NCBI GenBank assembly: GCA_003598085.1 | Contig: QZKU01000128.1 | Span: forward strand, 144,378 to 208,377 | Reading direction: 5' to 3' | Length of the DNA stretch: 64,000 bases | Origin: Candidatus Abyssobacteria bacterium SURF_5 | GTDB taxonomy: Bacteria > Abyssobacteria > SURF-5 | In this document: piece by piece, positions 42,270-52,441 of the stretch | How positions within the stretch are numbered: the first letter of the stretch is position 1 | Layout of the letters: each line of letters begins with the position of its first letter | Program-made: the position numbers and the translations under genes | The notes under the pieces: model-generated | Database searches by the model: none | Seen by the model: the letters and a program-made list of their open reading frames with translations, nothing else | What the model was told of the DNA's origin: nothing

Positions 42270-43517
42270 ATGAGATATGTCATCATCGGCAACGGCGCCG
42301 CCGGCGTGCATGCGGCGGAAAGCATTCGGAGGCTGGATAGCGCCGGTTCTATTAAGATAATAGCCGGAGAAGAGGCGCCGCCGTATTGCCGCCCCATGAT
42401 CAGCAACGTGCTCGAAGGTGCGGCGTCGTTTGAGCAGATTTCTCTCCGTCAGCCGGATTTCTACCGCTCCTATTCGATTGATGCGGTTGTCGGGGAGCGC
42501 GTAGAGACCGTTGATCTTGCGGCATGGCAGGTGATCACCGGCGGCGGAAGGAAGTTCCCGTACGACCGCCTGCTGATTGCCGCCGGCGCCGACCCCGCCC
42601 GAGCCAAGTGTCCCGGCGCGGATTTGGAGAACGTTTTCTACCTGAGGACCGAGCGGGACACACGCAACATCCTTTCCGCCCTGCCAAGGGTAAAAAGAGC
42701 GGTTGTGCTTGGGGGAGGGCTGGTGGGCCTGAAGGCCGCACACAGCCTGTTGCGGCGGGGAATTAGCGTGACAATGCTCATCGGGTCAAAACATCCGCTG
42801 TCGATGCAGGTTGATGATTTCGCGGGGAAATTGGTGCTTGATGAGCTGAGCCGTCACGGTATTGACGTGAGGACTCGTTCGGAAGCGGCGGCATTCGAAG
42901 GCGAGAAAGCTGTGCAGAGGGTGCGCCAGACGGATGGCTCAGTCCTGGCGTGCGACATGGTGATAATTGGAAAGGGAGTGAGACCCGCGGTTTCTGCTCT
43001 GCCGCGCGAGCAGATCGAGGTTGGCACGGGTGTCTGTGTGAACGACTATATGGAAACAAGCGCGGCGGGGGTGTTTGCGGCGGGCGACGTGGCGGAATCT
43101 ATGGATATTGCGCGGCGCCGCCGCCGCGTGAACGCGCTCTGGCCGGTCGCAGTGGAGCAGGGACAGATTGCGGGAATGAATATGGCGGGCAGGCGCGTGC
43201 GGTATCGCGGGAGCCTGAGCCGTAATATCATTCGCGTGTTCGATCTGGACGTGCTGACTGCCGGTTTGACGGCGCCGCCGGCGGAGGACGGCTGCGATAT
43301 TCTGAGCCGGTTTGACGCGCGGAGGAGACTATACCGCAGGCTCGTATTCCGAGAGGATCGGCTTGTTGGCTTCGTGATGCTGAATTCAGTCGAGCAGGGC
43401 GGCTTGTTGATGTCACTGATCCACCAGGAGATACCGGTGCGAATTCCGAGGGAGAAATTGCTCGAGAATTCGTTCAATTATTCGCGCGTGGCGCCGATGT
43501 ACGGGGGCAGGTCGTGA
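42270..43517 (+). CDS. NAD(P)/FAD-dependent oxidoreductase (FNOR of the CODH cluster)
   Basis: A 415-residue pyridine-nucleotide-disulfide-type flavoprotein with no redox-active CXXC pair. N-terminal FAD motif is VIIGNGAAGVHAAESIRR, the NAD(P) motif is VVLGGGLVGLKAAHSLLRRG (~residue 150), and the second FAD contact is VFAAGDVAES. It belongs to the rubredoxin-reductase/nitrite-reductase NirB-like group. Next to a CooF-like ferredoxin and CooS, it would move electrons between CO-derived ferredoxin and NAD(P)+. It has its own TTGACA promoter and opens the operon. Confidence 0.87.
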   Translation: MRYVIIGNGAAGVHAAESIRRLDSAGSIKIIAGEEAPPYCRPMISNVLEGAASFEQISLRQPDFYRSYSIDAVVGERVETVDLAAWQVITGGGRKFPYDRLLIAAGADPARAKCPGADLENVFYLRTERDTRNILSALPRVKRAVVLGGGLVGLKAAHSLLRRGISVTMLIGSKHPLSMQVDDFAGKLVLDELSRHGIDVRTRSEAAAFEGEKAVQRVRQTDGSVLACDMVIIGKGVRPAVSALPREQIEVGTGVCVNDYMETSAAGVFAAGDVAESMDIARRRRRVNALWPVAVEQGQIAGMNMAGRRVRYRGSLSRNIIRVFDLDVLTAGLTAPPAEDGCDILSRFDARRRLYRRLVFREDRLVGFVMLNSVEQGGLLMSLIHQEIPVRIPREKLLENSFNYSRVAPMYGGRS

Positions 43518-43649
43518 GGGCTTTGCGAACGGCTGAGGCGCATGATGATTCGGTTGTCAAGGCAGGCAGGATGCCTGCGCTACGAGGGCGGTGTGGCTTT
43601 GGTTTGCTGAAAAGGCCACAGAAGCTGACCCTGTGATTAGCGGGAGGCA

Positions 43650-44360
43650 GTGATGAAGAAGGTAATCGTTCATCCCGAGCGCTGCGTCGGCTGCATGCAG
43701 TGCATGTTTGCCTGCGCCGTCGCTCATTCGCGCGCTAAGAGCGCAGTGGGGGCAAGTCTGGAGAGCCCGCTGCCGCGCGCGAGAGTGCATGTGGGCGCCG
43801 GTCTGTATCGAGAAGGATTCCCCAATCGATGCCGGCATTGCGATCCCGCTCCGTGCCTGCACGCGTGCCTGGCGGGGGCGATCTATCGGGACGAGGGGAC
43901 GCAGTCGGTCTTGATTGATTGCGACCGCTGTATCAACTGCGCGTCGTGTGCGATGGCGTGTCCGTACGGCGTGATCAGGCATCATCAGGACTCCTCCGCG
44001 CCACCGGGCAAGACGGTGGCCGTGAAATGCGACAATTGCGTCGAGCGCCAAGAACGCGGCCTGACGCCCGCATGCGTCGAGGCATGCAAGAGCGGCGCTT
44101 TGACCTACGAGGAAGACGACAGGGCGCAGAAGCGGAAGACAGACGAGGTGGCGCGAACGATTTCGCTTGGCCTCAGCGAGGGGCGCATTGCGCCTGCCAA
44201 GGCGCAAGGTCCAATGTCCAATGTCCAAGGTCCAATGTCCAATGTCCAAGGTCTAAGGTCCAAGGTCCAAGGTCCAAGGTCAAGTTATTCTATTCTTGTC
44301 TCCGCAAGACGGTCGCAATGCGAGATCGAGGAGCGGTTAGTCCGGGGGGAAGAACGATGA
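43650..44360 (+). CDS. CooF-like polyferredoxin with repeat-extended C-terminus
   Basis: A 236-residue electron carrier for CO dehydrogenase. Four 4Fe-4S motifs are readable: CVGCMQCMFAC, CRHCDPAPCLHAC, CINCASCAMACP and CDNCVERQE...CVEAC. The last ~50 codons are unusual: 44206-44285 consists of AAGGTCC/AATGTCC heptamers and encodes QGPMSNVQGPMSNV-type repeats, then an unrelated tail. The normal end of the protein was probably near RIAPAK. ATG 43650 has GGGAGG upstream; the stop overlaps the cooS start by 4 bp. Confidence 0.85.
   Translation: MMKKVIVHPERCVGCMQCMFACAVAHSRAKSAVGASLESPLPRARVHVGAGLYREGFPNRCRHCDPAPCLHACLAGAIYRDEGTQSVLIDCDRCINCASCAMACPYGVIRHHQDSSAPPGKTVAVKCDNCVERQERGLTPACVEACKSGALTYEEDDRAQKRKTDEVARTISLGLSEGRIAPAKAQGPMSNVQGPMSNVQGLRSKVQGPRSSYSILVSARRSQCEIEERLVRGEER
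44206..44285 (+). repeat. Heptamer microsatellite inside the CooF-like gene
   Basis: About eleven tandem 7-bp units, AAGGTCC or AATGTCC with one AAGGTCT variant. Because 7 is not a multiple of 3, gain or loss of a unit would shift the reading frame of the C-terminus, but it stays open here to the overlap with cooS. Confidence 0.92.
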
Positions 44361-46249
44361 ATACCAGGAACAGGTTTCAGTCATACAGCATTGCCGACGA
44401 TGCGAGGCTCATGTTGGCGAAGGCGGAGCGCGATCAGGTGCAGACGGTGTGGGAGCGCCATCAGGAGCAGCTTCCGCAATGCGGGTATTGCGAGATGGGC
44501 TTGAGCTGCCGGATCTGCGCGATGGGTCCATGCAGGATCGATCCATTCGGCGAGGGGCCGCAAAGAGGGGTATGCGGCGCCGATGCCGATATCATTGTTG
44601 CGCGAAACCTGGGCAGAATGATCGCAGCGGGCGCTGCGGCTCATTCGGACCACGGTCGCGACTTGATCGAGGTGCTTGCGAGGGTCGGCGAAGGAAAGGC
44701 GCCGGGTTATGAGATCAGGGATGAGAAAAAGCTGGCATTGGTGGCTGGCGAATTCGGTGTGGAGACGAAAGGGAAGGATTCGCTGAAGATCGCTCGCGAA
44801 TTGGCATACGCAATGCAGGAAGAATATGGAACCCGCAAGACGTCGCTTCGGTTGCTTTCGCGCGCGCCGGCGAACAGGCGCGCAATCTGGGCAAAACTCG
44901 GGATCACGCCGCGCGGAATCGACCGCGAGACCTCTGAGATGCTTCACCGCACGCACATGGGCGTTGACAATGGATGGCAGAGCCTGCTGCTGCAGGCGCT
45001 GAGGAATGCGCTTTCCGACGGCTGGGGCGGCTCGCTGCTGGCGACCGAGGTGTCGGATATTCTGTTCGGCACTCCGCAGCCCGCGGTCACTGCCGCCAAT
45101 CTGGGCGTTCTCGAGGAAGACAAGGTGAATATCATTGTGCACGGACACAACCCGATCGTCTCGGAGACGGTCCTTCGTGCATGCCGAGAGCCGGAGTTGG
45201 TTGCGCTCGCGCAGAAGAATGGGGCGAAAGGGATCAATCTGGCCGGCGTCTGCTGCACGGGCAATGAATTACTCATGCGCCACGGCGTCCCGATGGCGGG
45301 CAACCACCTGATGACCGAGCTTGCGCTGGTGACGGGCGCGGTCGAGATGATGATCGTGGATTACCAGTGCATCATGCCTTCGCTGGGATCGGTCGCCGGT
45401 TGCTACCATACCAGGATGATCTCGACCAGCGAGAAGGCGCGTTTTCCGGGGATGGATCATCGGGAATTCACGCCGGGCACTGCACCCGAGACGGCCAGGG
45501 CGCTGGTTCGAGAGGCGATCGAGAATTTCCCGCGCCGGATTCCCGAGAAGGTGAAGATTCCGGTCGAGCCGGTCAAACAGATGGCGGGGTTCTCCGTGGA
45601 AGCGATTGTGGGAGCGCTCGGCGGCACTCCCGCTCCGCTGATCGACGCGCTGAAGTCGGGAAAAATTCGAGGCGCCGCCGGTATCGTGGGCTGTAACAAT
45701 CCAAAGATCACGCAGGATTACGGTCACGTGACGCTCACGCAAAGGCTTATCGAGAACGATATTCTTGTTCTGGATACGGGATGCGCCGCGATCGCGAATG
45801 CGAAGGCGGGCTTGAAAAGGGCGGAATCGGTAAAAGCGGCCGGCAAAGGCCTTGGCGAGATCTGCGGCTCGTTGGGAATACCGCCGGTTTTGCACGTGGG
45901 GAGTTGCGTGGATAACGTGCGAATCCTGATGCTGGTTTCGGCGCTGGCAAACTCGCTCGGGGCGGATATCAGCGATCTTCCGGTGGCGGGCGCGGCCCCG
46001 GAATGGTATTCGGAGAAGGCCGTCTCGATCGGCGCCTATTTTGTAGCGTCCGGCGTCTATACGGTGTTGGGTCCCATGCCGCCGGTAACCGGCAGCATGA
46101 ACGTGGTGAAGTTGCTGACTGATGGATTGGACAGGTTGGTCGGCGCATCGTTCGCGGTGGAGCCCGACCCGGAGAAAGCGGCAGTAATGATTCGGCGCCA
46201 TATCGAGAGGAAGCGGGAGGCTCTGGGACTCCCAGCCTCGCGAATTTGA
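44357..46249 (+). CDS. cooS: Anaerobic Ni,Fe carbon monoxide dehydrogenase catalytic subunit
   Basis: A 630-residue enzyme that interconverts CO and CO2. The B-cluster cysteines are Cys51, Cys54, Cys59 and Cys73. The C-cluster ligands are all present: His in VHGHNP, then Cys in AGVCCTGN, DYQCIMP, GIVGCNNP, LDTGCAAI and HVGSCVDN. The inter-subunit D-cluster site is C42-GY-C45 (CX2C), with Ser at position 50 where the C. hydrogenoformans enzyme has its second ligand; CX2C is the spacing reported for the [2Fe-2S] D-cluster of D. vulgaris CODH. ATG 44357 overlaps the ferredoxin stop. No acetyl-CoA synthase genes are near, so this is a stand-alone CODH. Confidence 0.95.
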   Translation: MNTRNRFQSYSIADDARLMLAKAERDQVQTVWERHQEQLPQCGYCEMGLSCRICAMGPCRIDPFGEGPQRGVCGADADIIVARNLGRMIAAGAAAHSDHGRDLIEVLARVGEGKAPGYEIRDEKKLALVAGEFGVETKGKDSLKIARELAYAMQEEYGTRKTSLRLLSRAPANRRAIWAKLGITPRGIDRETSEMLHRTHMGVDNGWQSLLLQALRNALSDGWGGSLLATEVSDILFGTPQPAVTAANLGVLEEDKVNIIVHGHNPIVSETVLRACREPELVALAQKNGAKGINLAGVCCTGNELLMRHGVPMAGNHLMTELALVTGAVEMMIVDYQCIMPSLGSVAGCYHTRMISTSEKARFPGMDHREFTPGTAPETARALVREAIENFPRRIPEKVKIPVEPVKQMAGFSVEAIVGALGGTPAPLIDALKSGKIRGAAGIVGCNNPKITQDYGHVTLTQRLIENDILVLDTGCAAIANAKAGLKRAESVKAAGKGLGEICGSLGIPPVLHVGSCVDNVRILMLVSALANSLGADISDLPVAGAAPEWYSEKAVSIGAYFVASGVYTVLGPMPPVTGSMNVVKLLTDGLDRLVGASFAVEPDPEKAAVMIRRHIERKREALGLPASRI

Positions 46250-46288
46250 TCATTTTAACCGACTGACGCTGTTAATGGGAGAGCCAGA

Positions 46289-46999
46289 ATGTATATCGAC
46301 CAGGAGTTGTGCAAGAAGTGCCTGGAATGCCAGCCGGTGTGCCCGATGGGGGCAATCGTGCTGAAGAATCGGACAGTGGTGATCGACCTGGAGGAATGCG
46401 TCGAATGCGGCGTGTGCCAGCGGTTCGGCATCTGCGAGAACGACGCGATCAAGCAAGTCGATCAGATTCCCTATCCGCGGGTGCTCCGGGCGGTTTTTTC
46501 GGACCCGCTGCAGACGCACGAGAGCACGGGCGTTGCCGGGCGCGGTACGGAAGAGATGAAGACCAACGACGTCACCAATCGCTTCACCAGGGGCTATATC
46601 GGGTTTTCAATCGAACTAGGCCGGCCATACAAGGGCGCATACCTCAGGGATCTCGAGAAAGTGGTGAAGAAGGCGACATCGTTGGGGGCGGAATTCTCGC
46701 CGGATAATCCGGTCTACCCTCTGATTGCCAATCATGAGACCGGGGCGCTGAAGCCGGAGGTGCTGGGAGAGAAAGTCATCAGCGCGATCGCGGAATTCTT
46801 ACTGCCGGAGGAGAAAGCGATCGTCGCCATAGAGCAGTTGAAGCGGTTCCTGAATGCCGAACTCGATTGTGTAGCCACGATGAGCGTCATTTCGAGAGCA
46901 TCTGACAATGGGAACAGTTCCTTTTTCACCAGCCTCAAAGAAGCGGGTCATGATATTTATCCGAATGGAAAAGTGAATATCGGGATGGCCCTGAGATAG
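46289..46999 (+). CDS. Ferredoxin-domain protein of unknown function in the CODH operon
   Basis: A 236-residue protein. Its N-terminal ~55 residues hold two Fe-S motifs: CKKCLECQPVCP, then the unusual CVECGVCQRFGIC where the expected terminal Cys-Pro is replaced. The remaining ~175 residues form a separate alpha/beta domain (GYIGFSIELGRPYKG, GAEFSPDNPVYP) that I do not recognise. Position 39 bp after cooS and 8 bp before another unknown gene points to a role in CO metabolism, for example an electron or regulatory adaptor. GGGAGAG precedes the ATG. Confidence 0.7.
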   Translation: MYIDQELCKKCLECQPVCPMGAIVLKNRTVVIDLEECVECGVCQRFGICENDAIKQVDQIPYPRVLRAVFSDPLQTHESTGVAGRGTEEMKTNDVTNRFTRGYIGFSIELGRPYKGAYLRDLEKVVKKATSLGAEFSPDNPVYPLIANHETGALKPEVLGEKVISAIAEFLLPEEKAIVAIEQLKRFLNAELDCVATMSVISRASDNGNSSFFTSLKEAGHDIYPNGKVNIGMALR

Positions 47000-47007
47000 G
47001 GGGAAAT

Positions 47008-47631
47008 ATGACTCATACATTGAACAGGCGCGGGATATCAGATGAGCGTCCGGGTGAAGAGATCGTGGTCTTGTGCATGGCTCACTGCACGGAGAAGGCA
47101 AACAAGGCAGACGCAATGAGAAGCATCGCCGCGACCATCTTGAAATATCGGCCTTCCAATTATCTCGGGAAACCGCTCGGCCTGGAGCCGGAGGGTCTGC
47201 AGATGATGGCGCCGGTGGCGGGCGTCGTGACGGCGGTATTTAATAACAAGGAGGACGTTCGGCGGTTGATTGGGGACCTGAAGGAGCAAAAGCTGGGAGT
47301 TTCGGTAGTGCTGTCGGGCCTGTTCTCCGATGTGCGGGATATCTGCGGCTCGAACGGCCTTAACGAGCATACCTATCACATGTCGCTGGGCATCTTCGGC
47401 AAGACCGAGTGCCTGCCGGACGAGAAGACCTTGGAGATCACGACCCAGTGCGGGCATTCCCTTATTTCGCCGGCACTGGTCGCCGACGTGGTTCGCAAGA
47501 TGAAGAGAGCGAAAATTACGGCCGCCGAAGGAGCGGCGTTATTGGTGAAGCCGTGCGCCTGCGGGATCGGGAACCCGGAGAGGATCGAGCGCATTGTTCA
47601 GGAAATGGTCACCGAGGGAGGCAAAGCCTGA
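47008..47631 (+). CDS. Conserved cysteine-containing protein of unknown function
   Basis: A 207-residue cytoplasmic protein. The C-terminal half has CGHSLISPALVADVV, then KITAAEGAALLVKPCACGIGNPERIERI: a Cys-Gly-His and a CXCG motif that could form a metal site. Such CGH...CxCG proteins occur in various anaerobes without assigned function. The N-terminal half contains VVLCMAHC. It starts 8 bp after the ferredoxin-domain gene with GGGGG upstream, so it is the last gene of the CODH operon and is followed by a GTCSGAC tract. Confidence 0.65.
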   Translation: MTHTLNRRGISDERPGEEIVVLCMAHCTEKANKADAMRSIAATILKYRPSNYLGKPLGLEPEGLQMMAPVAGVVTAVFNNKEDVRRLIGDLKEQKLGVSVVLSGLFSDVRDICGSNGLNEHTYHMSLGIFGKTECLPDEKTLEITTQCGHSLISPALVADVVRKMKRAKITAAEGAALLVKPCACGIGNPERIERIVQEMVTEGGKA

Positions 47632-47637
47632 CATTTG

Positions 47638-47698
47638 GTCCGACGGGTCAGACGGGTCCGACAGGTCTGAGGGGTCGGACAGATCCGACAGGTCCGAC
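47638..47698 (+). repeat. GTCSGAC tract 10 (best-preserved 9-bp period)
   Basis: Seven units at 47638, 47647, 47656, 47665, 47674, 47683 and 47692, with no phase slip, mixing GTCCGAC, GTCAGAC, GTCTGAG and GTCGGAC. It begins six bases after the stop of the CODH operon's last gene. Confidence 0.93.
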
Positions 47699-47728
47699 TT
47701 AAGAGACGAGAAAGGTTCAAGAAACTAA

Positions 47729-48448
47729 ATGAAGTACCTGAGATCATGTTTAGTTGTGGCGAGTTTGTTGTTCTCCTTTGGAATAATCGGTGAGCGTGCG
47801 GCCGGAGTGTGGGCTGCATCGTTGGCGGGCGCGGCTGCGGCGGAAACGGCCTCTCCTTCGGGAGAGTTGGCGTCGCTTTCGCCCGACGACCTGCTTGCGC
47901 GCGCGATTGAGAATATCAGGGAATTGGATTCGTACCAGTGTCGACTCAAGCTGTACGTCACGAAGGGTGACCGGGTCCAGAAAAGCGAATATACGTTCTC
48001 GTACCGCAAGCCGAATCTGGTGCGCATGCACGTGGAAACCGGGAAAGACGAAGGGAGCACCGTCATCCGGCGCGAGGATGGCCGCATCCGTGGAAGGCGC
48101 GAGGGGCTCCTCTCGATATTTGCAGTAACGCTGCACTCGAACGATCAGCGTCTCTATGACCTGTGGGATCGCTCGTTCTGCGACTCGGACTGGCTCACCC
48201 TGCTCTCGGAGATGAAAGAGCGGCTGCGCGACGCCGAAGATGTCAGGGTTGAACCTGCAGGCAGCAACGGCAGTCTGATCCTGCTCGGGATAGACGGCAA
48301 GGGATTTGTCGAGCAAACCTGGTTTGACAGCCGGAATCTCACTCTGGTGCAGAAAGAGGCGTGGCGTGATAACGGTGACTACCTGAAGGTGGTTTGGAGC
48401 GACATCAGCCTTAATCCCCAATTCGAAGACGATTTCTTTTTCTTCTAA
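47729..48448 (+). CDS. Exported LolA-like/DUF1571-type protein
   Basis: A 239-residue protein with a signal peptide (residues 1-~30, ending VWA) and an Ala-rich linker. The folded part starts at DDLLARAIENIRELDSYQC and runs through strands such as KSEYTFSYRKPNLVRMHVETGKDEGSTVIRR, as in outer-membrane-lipoprotein-sorting-like folds that bind acyl chains. The C-terminus is TWFDSRNLTLVQKEAW and ends in a run of Phe. Function (lipoprotein or lipid handling) is inferred from fold resemblance only. Confidence 0.6.
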   Translation: MKYLRSCLVVASLLFSFGIIGERAAGVWAASLAGAAAAETASPSGELASLSPDDLLARAIENIRELDSYQCRLKLYVTKGDRVQKSEYTFSYRKPNLVRMHVETGKDEGSTVIRREDGRIRGRREGLLSIFAVTLHSNDQRLYDLWDRSFCDSDWLTLLSEMKERLRDAEDVRVEPAGSNGSLILLGIDGKGFVEQTWFDSRNLTLVQKEAWRDNGDYLKVVWSDISLNPQFEDDFFFF

Positions 48449-48555
48449 CCGATTGATTATCGTGCTTCCTCCTCGGACTTGCTGCTGCTGGGCGGATAAA
48501 GGACAGTAGCAGTATTTGTCCAATAATGCCACTGTTTTGATGGAGGTGGTGTGCA

Positions 48556-48954
48556 ATGAGAACGAGCAAGTACTTCGAGATCGCCATTGGGCGCGGAGTA
48601 CTGGCAACCGTCGACGCCGACGGAATCGTGGACATTTTCTTATGTCCGCGGCCGCATGTAGTTGACGAAGAAACCGTCGCCTTCCTGATAACCGACAAGA
48701 CTACCCATCAGAATCTGCAGTACAATCCGCGTGCGACTTACCTTTTCCTGGAAGAGGGGCCTGAATTTAGCGGCAGGCGTCTCTACCTGACGAAGCTACG
48801 AGAGGAACGCGAGGGAGAGACCATCGAAGCCATCCGGACGACCATTTATCCAGAGTTGAGGGAGAAAATTGAAGCGCTGGTCTATTTTCGGGTGGACGAG
48901 GTTTTGCCGCTGACAGGGGAGCGAGAGAGCAAGCAATCGTTCATACCTGCCTGA
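48556..48954 (+). CDS. Pyridoxamine 5'-phosphate oxidase-like (FMN-binding split-barrel) protein
   Basis: A 132-residue split-barrel protein. RGVLATVDADGIVDIFLCPRPHV is the first strand pair, followed by EETVAFLITDKTTHQNLQYNPRATYLF, as in small PNPOx-fold flavin reductases. Its electron donor or substrate is unknown. ATG 48556 has GGAGGTGG at good spacing. A second protein of this fold is encoded at 63648-63932. Confidence 0.78.
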   Translation: MRTSKYFEIAIGRGVLATVDADGIVDIFLCPRPHVVDEETVAFLITDKTTHQNLQYNPRATYLFLEEGPEFSGRRLYLTKLREEREGETIEAIRTTIYPELREKIEALVYFRVDEVLPLTGERESKQSFIPA

Positions 48955-49016
48955 GTTCACCGATCGCGATAACTGTCAGTGCCTGTGAATTCCGCCGTGT
49001 CAAGGGTTGCGGAGTC

Positions 49017-50789
<1,773 letters not shown>

Positions 50790-50832
50790 GCGTTAACTCC
50801 GTATCAGCGGGAAACCAGACTGGGCCGGCCAC

Positions 50833-52095
50833 TCAACTTGCCAGCCGGGCGGGTATCTTCCGGAGGGAGACCAGTGCCTCTTCGCCGGTGGCCATCTCCC
50901 TCATGCGCGCCGAATCGCGCGCCAGTTCTTCTTCGCCCAGGATAAGGGCGAACCGCACACCGAGTCTGTGCGCCATTTTCATCTGGGCCTTCAGGCTGCG
51001 CCCTTCATAATCGACTTCGACTTTGATTCCGGTATTACGCAATCTTGCCGCGAGCAGAGCAGCCTCTCTGAGAGCCCGCTCCCCGATCGAACAGATGAAA
51101 GCCACCGGCGGCTCCTCGTGCGGCGCCAGCAGTTCTTCCTTCTCCATTGCCAGCAGGGTTGCCTCGACTCCGATGGAGAACCCTGAGGCGGGCGTCGGCG
51201 GGCCCCCGATCTCTTCGACGAGATTGTCATACCTGCCGCCGCCGCAAATGGCGGCGCGCGCACCGAGGTCGGGATGCTGAAACTCAAAAACCGTTCGAGT
51301 GTAGTAATCGAGGCCGCGCACGAGGCGCGGGTCGACGACGTACTGTATCCCGGCCCCTTCGAGCAGCGAGCACAGCATCTTGAAGTGCTGCGTGCAGTCT
51401 TCACACAAATGGTCCAATGGTGGTGGTGCGCCGGCGGCGAGCGCTTTGCAGGCTTCCACCTTGCAGTCGAGCACGCGCAGCGGATTCTTTTCGAGCCGCT
51501 CGATGCAGTCCGGGCACAGCATGGGAAGCTTGTCGCTGAAATATGCGCGCAGGCTTTCGGCGTAGTTACGCCGATCGGCGGCGCAGCCGAGACTGTTCAG
51601 CATCAGGTTGAGTCGCTTGAATCCGACGCGGTCGAAAAAGGAATCGGCCAGGTCTATCAGCTCGAAATCGAGGAGCGGACTCAGTGAACCGAAGGCCTCG
51701 GCGCCGATCTGGAAAAATTGGCGGTTTCGGCCGGCTTGCGGGCGTTCATAACGGAACATTGGTCCCATGTAGTACAGTTTTGCGAGCGCCTGCTGTGCGT
51801 ACAGTTTATGCTCGACATACGCGCGCACGATGGAGGCGGTCCCTTCGGGCCGCAGCGTCAGGCTGCGGCCTTTGCGGTCGGCGAAGGTGTACATTTCCTT
51901 GGTGACGATATCGGTTGTCTCGCCGATGCCGCGGGCAAAAAGCTGTGTCTCTTCCACCAGGGGGGTTCTGATTTCGGAGTAGCCGAAGAGAGAAAACAAG
52001 GACCGCGCGGAGTCTTCGAGATGGCGCCACTGGTGAATGCGATCGGGAAGGATGTCGTACATCCCGCGCGGGCCGGATATGATAGCCTTACCCAT
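50833..52095 (-). CDS. hisS: Histidyl-tRNA synthetase
   Basis: A 420-residue class II synthetase. Start MGKAIISGPRGMYDILPD is typical. Motif 1 region LFSLFGYSEIRTPLVEE, motif 2 (FRYERPQAGRNRQFFQIGAE) and the HisRS-specific LVRGLDYYTRTVFEF and GGGRYDNLVEEIGG are intact, followed by the C-terminal anticodon-binding domain. It overlaps a DUF1858 gene by 8 bp. Confidence 0.97.
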   Translation of the reverse strand: MGKAIISGPRGMYDILPDRIHQWRHLEDSARSLFSLFGYSEIRTPLVEETQLFARGIGETTDIVTKEMYTFADRKGRSLTLRPEGTASIVRAYVEHKLYAQQALAKLYYMGPMFRYERPQAGRNRQFFQIGAEAFGSLSPLLDFELIDLADSFFDRVGFKRLNLMLNSLGCAADRRNYAESLRAYFSDKLPMLCPDCIERLEKNPLRVLDCKVEACKALAAGAPPPLDHLCEDCTQHFKMLCSLLEGAGIQYVVDPRLVRGLDYYTRTVFEFQHPDLGARAAICGGGRYDNLVEEIGGPPTPASGFSIGVEATLLAMEKEELLAPHEEPPVAFICSIGERALREAALLAARLRNTGIKVEVDYEGRSLKAQMKMAHRLGVRFALILGEEELARDSARMREMATGEEALVSLRKIPARLAS

Positions 52096-52300
52096 CGCTC
52101 TTCCTGCGCCCGGAGGCGCGGTTCAGTTCCTCCACCACTTTATCGGGATCGATCCCGTGCATCCGCGCGCCGCGCTCGATCGTTTCGGCCGACGCGCCGC
52201 CGCACTTGATGCATTCCGGCATGTACTTTGCAATTATTTCCTTGCCTGATGCATGCTTTTTGAGCACGTCAGCTATTTTCATGTCTTTCGTTATTTTCAT
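52088..52300 (-). CDS. DUF1858 domain protein
   Basis: A 70-residue protein consisting of one DUF1858 domain: MKIADVLKKHASGKEIIAKYMPECIKCGGASAETIERGARMHG, including CIKCGG, a putative metal or redox cysteine pair. These small proteins are often linked to Fe-S or hybrid-cluster genes in anaerobes, but no function is established. It overlaps hisS by 8 bp. A hairpin (AACGCTC/GAGCGTT, 52309-52326) lies just upstream of its start. Confidence 0.8.
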   Translation of the reverse strand: MKITKDMKIADVLKKHASGKEIIAKYMPECIKCGGASAETIERGARMHGIDPDKVVEELNRASGRRKSDG

Positions 52301-52343
52301 AAAAGAAGAACGCTCTCGTGAGCGTTTGGCGCGGTTGGATCAG

Positions 52344-52372
52344 TTGCATCCTGACTGAAAATATGCTATTGT
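52344..52372 (+). promoter_or_regulatory. Sigma-70 promoter for rpmB
   Basis: TTGCAT (52344-52349), 17 bp, TATTGT (52367-52372); ~70 bp ahead of the GTG start. It lies in the divergent gap between the DUF1858 and rpmB genes. Confidence 0.5.
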
Positions 52373-52441
52373 ATTAGTCTGTGTTCTGTGTGGAGTATAC
52401 CATAACGCTCAGGGAAAGTAAAGAATGTATGGAGGTGACCC

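Noticed and set aside
43919..44356. Longer cooS start
   Set aside because: The frame is open upstream but runs in the wrong frame over the ferredoxin gene; the conserved CODH N-terminus begins at ATG 44357.
45269..46201. 310-residue minus-strand open frame
   Set aside because: Antisense to cooS, whose cluster ligands are intact.
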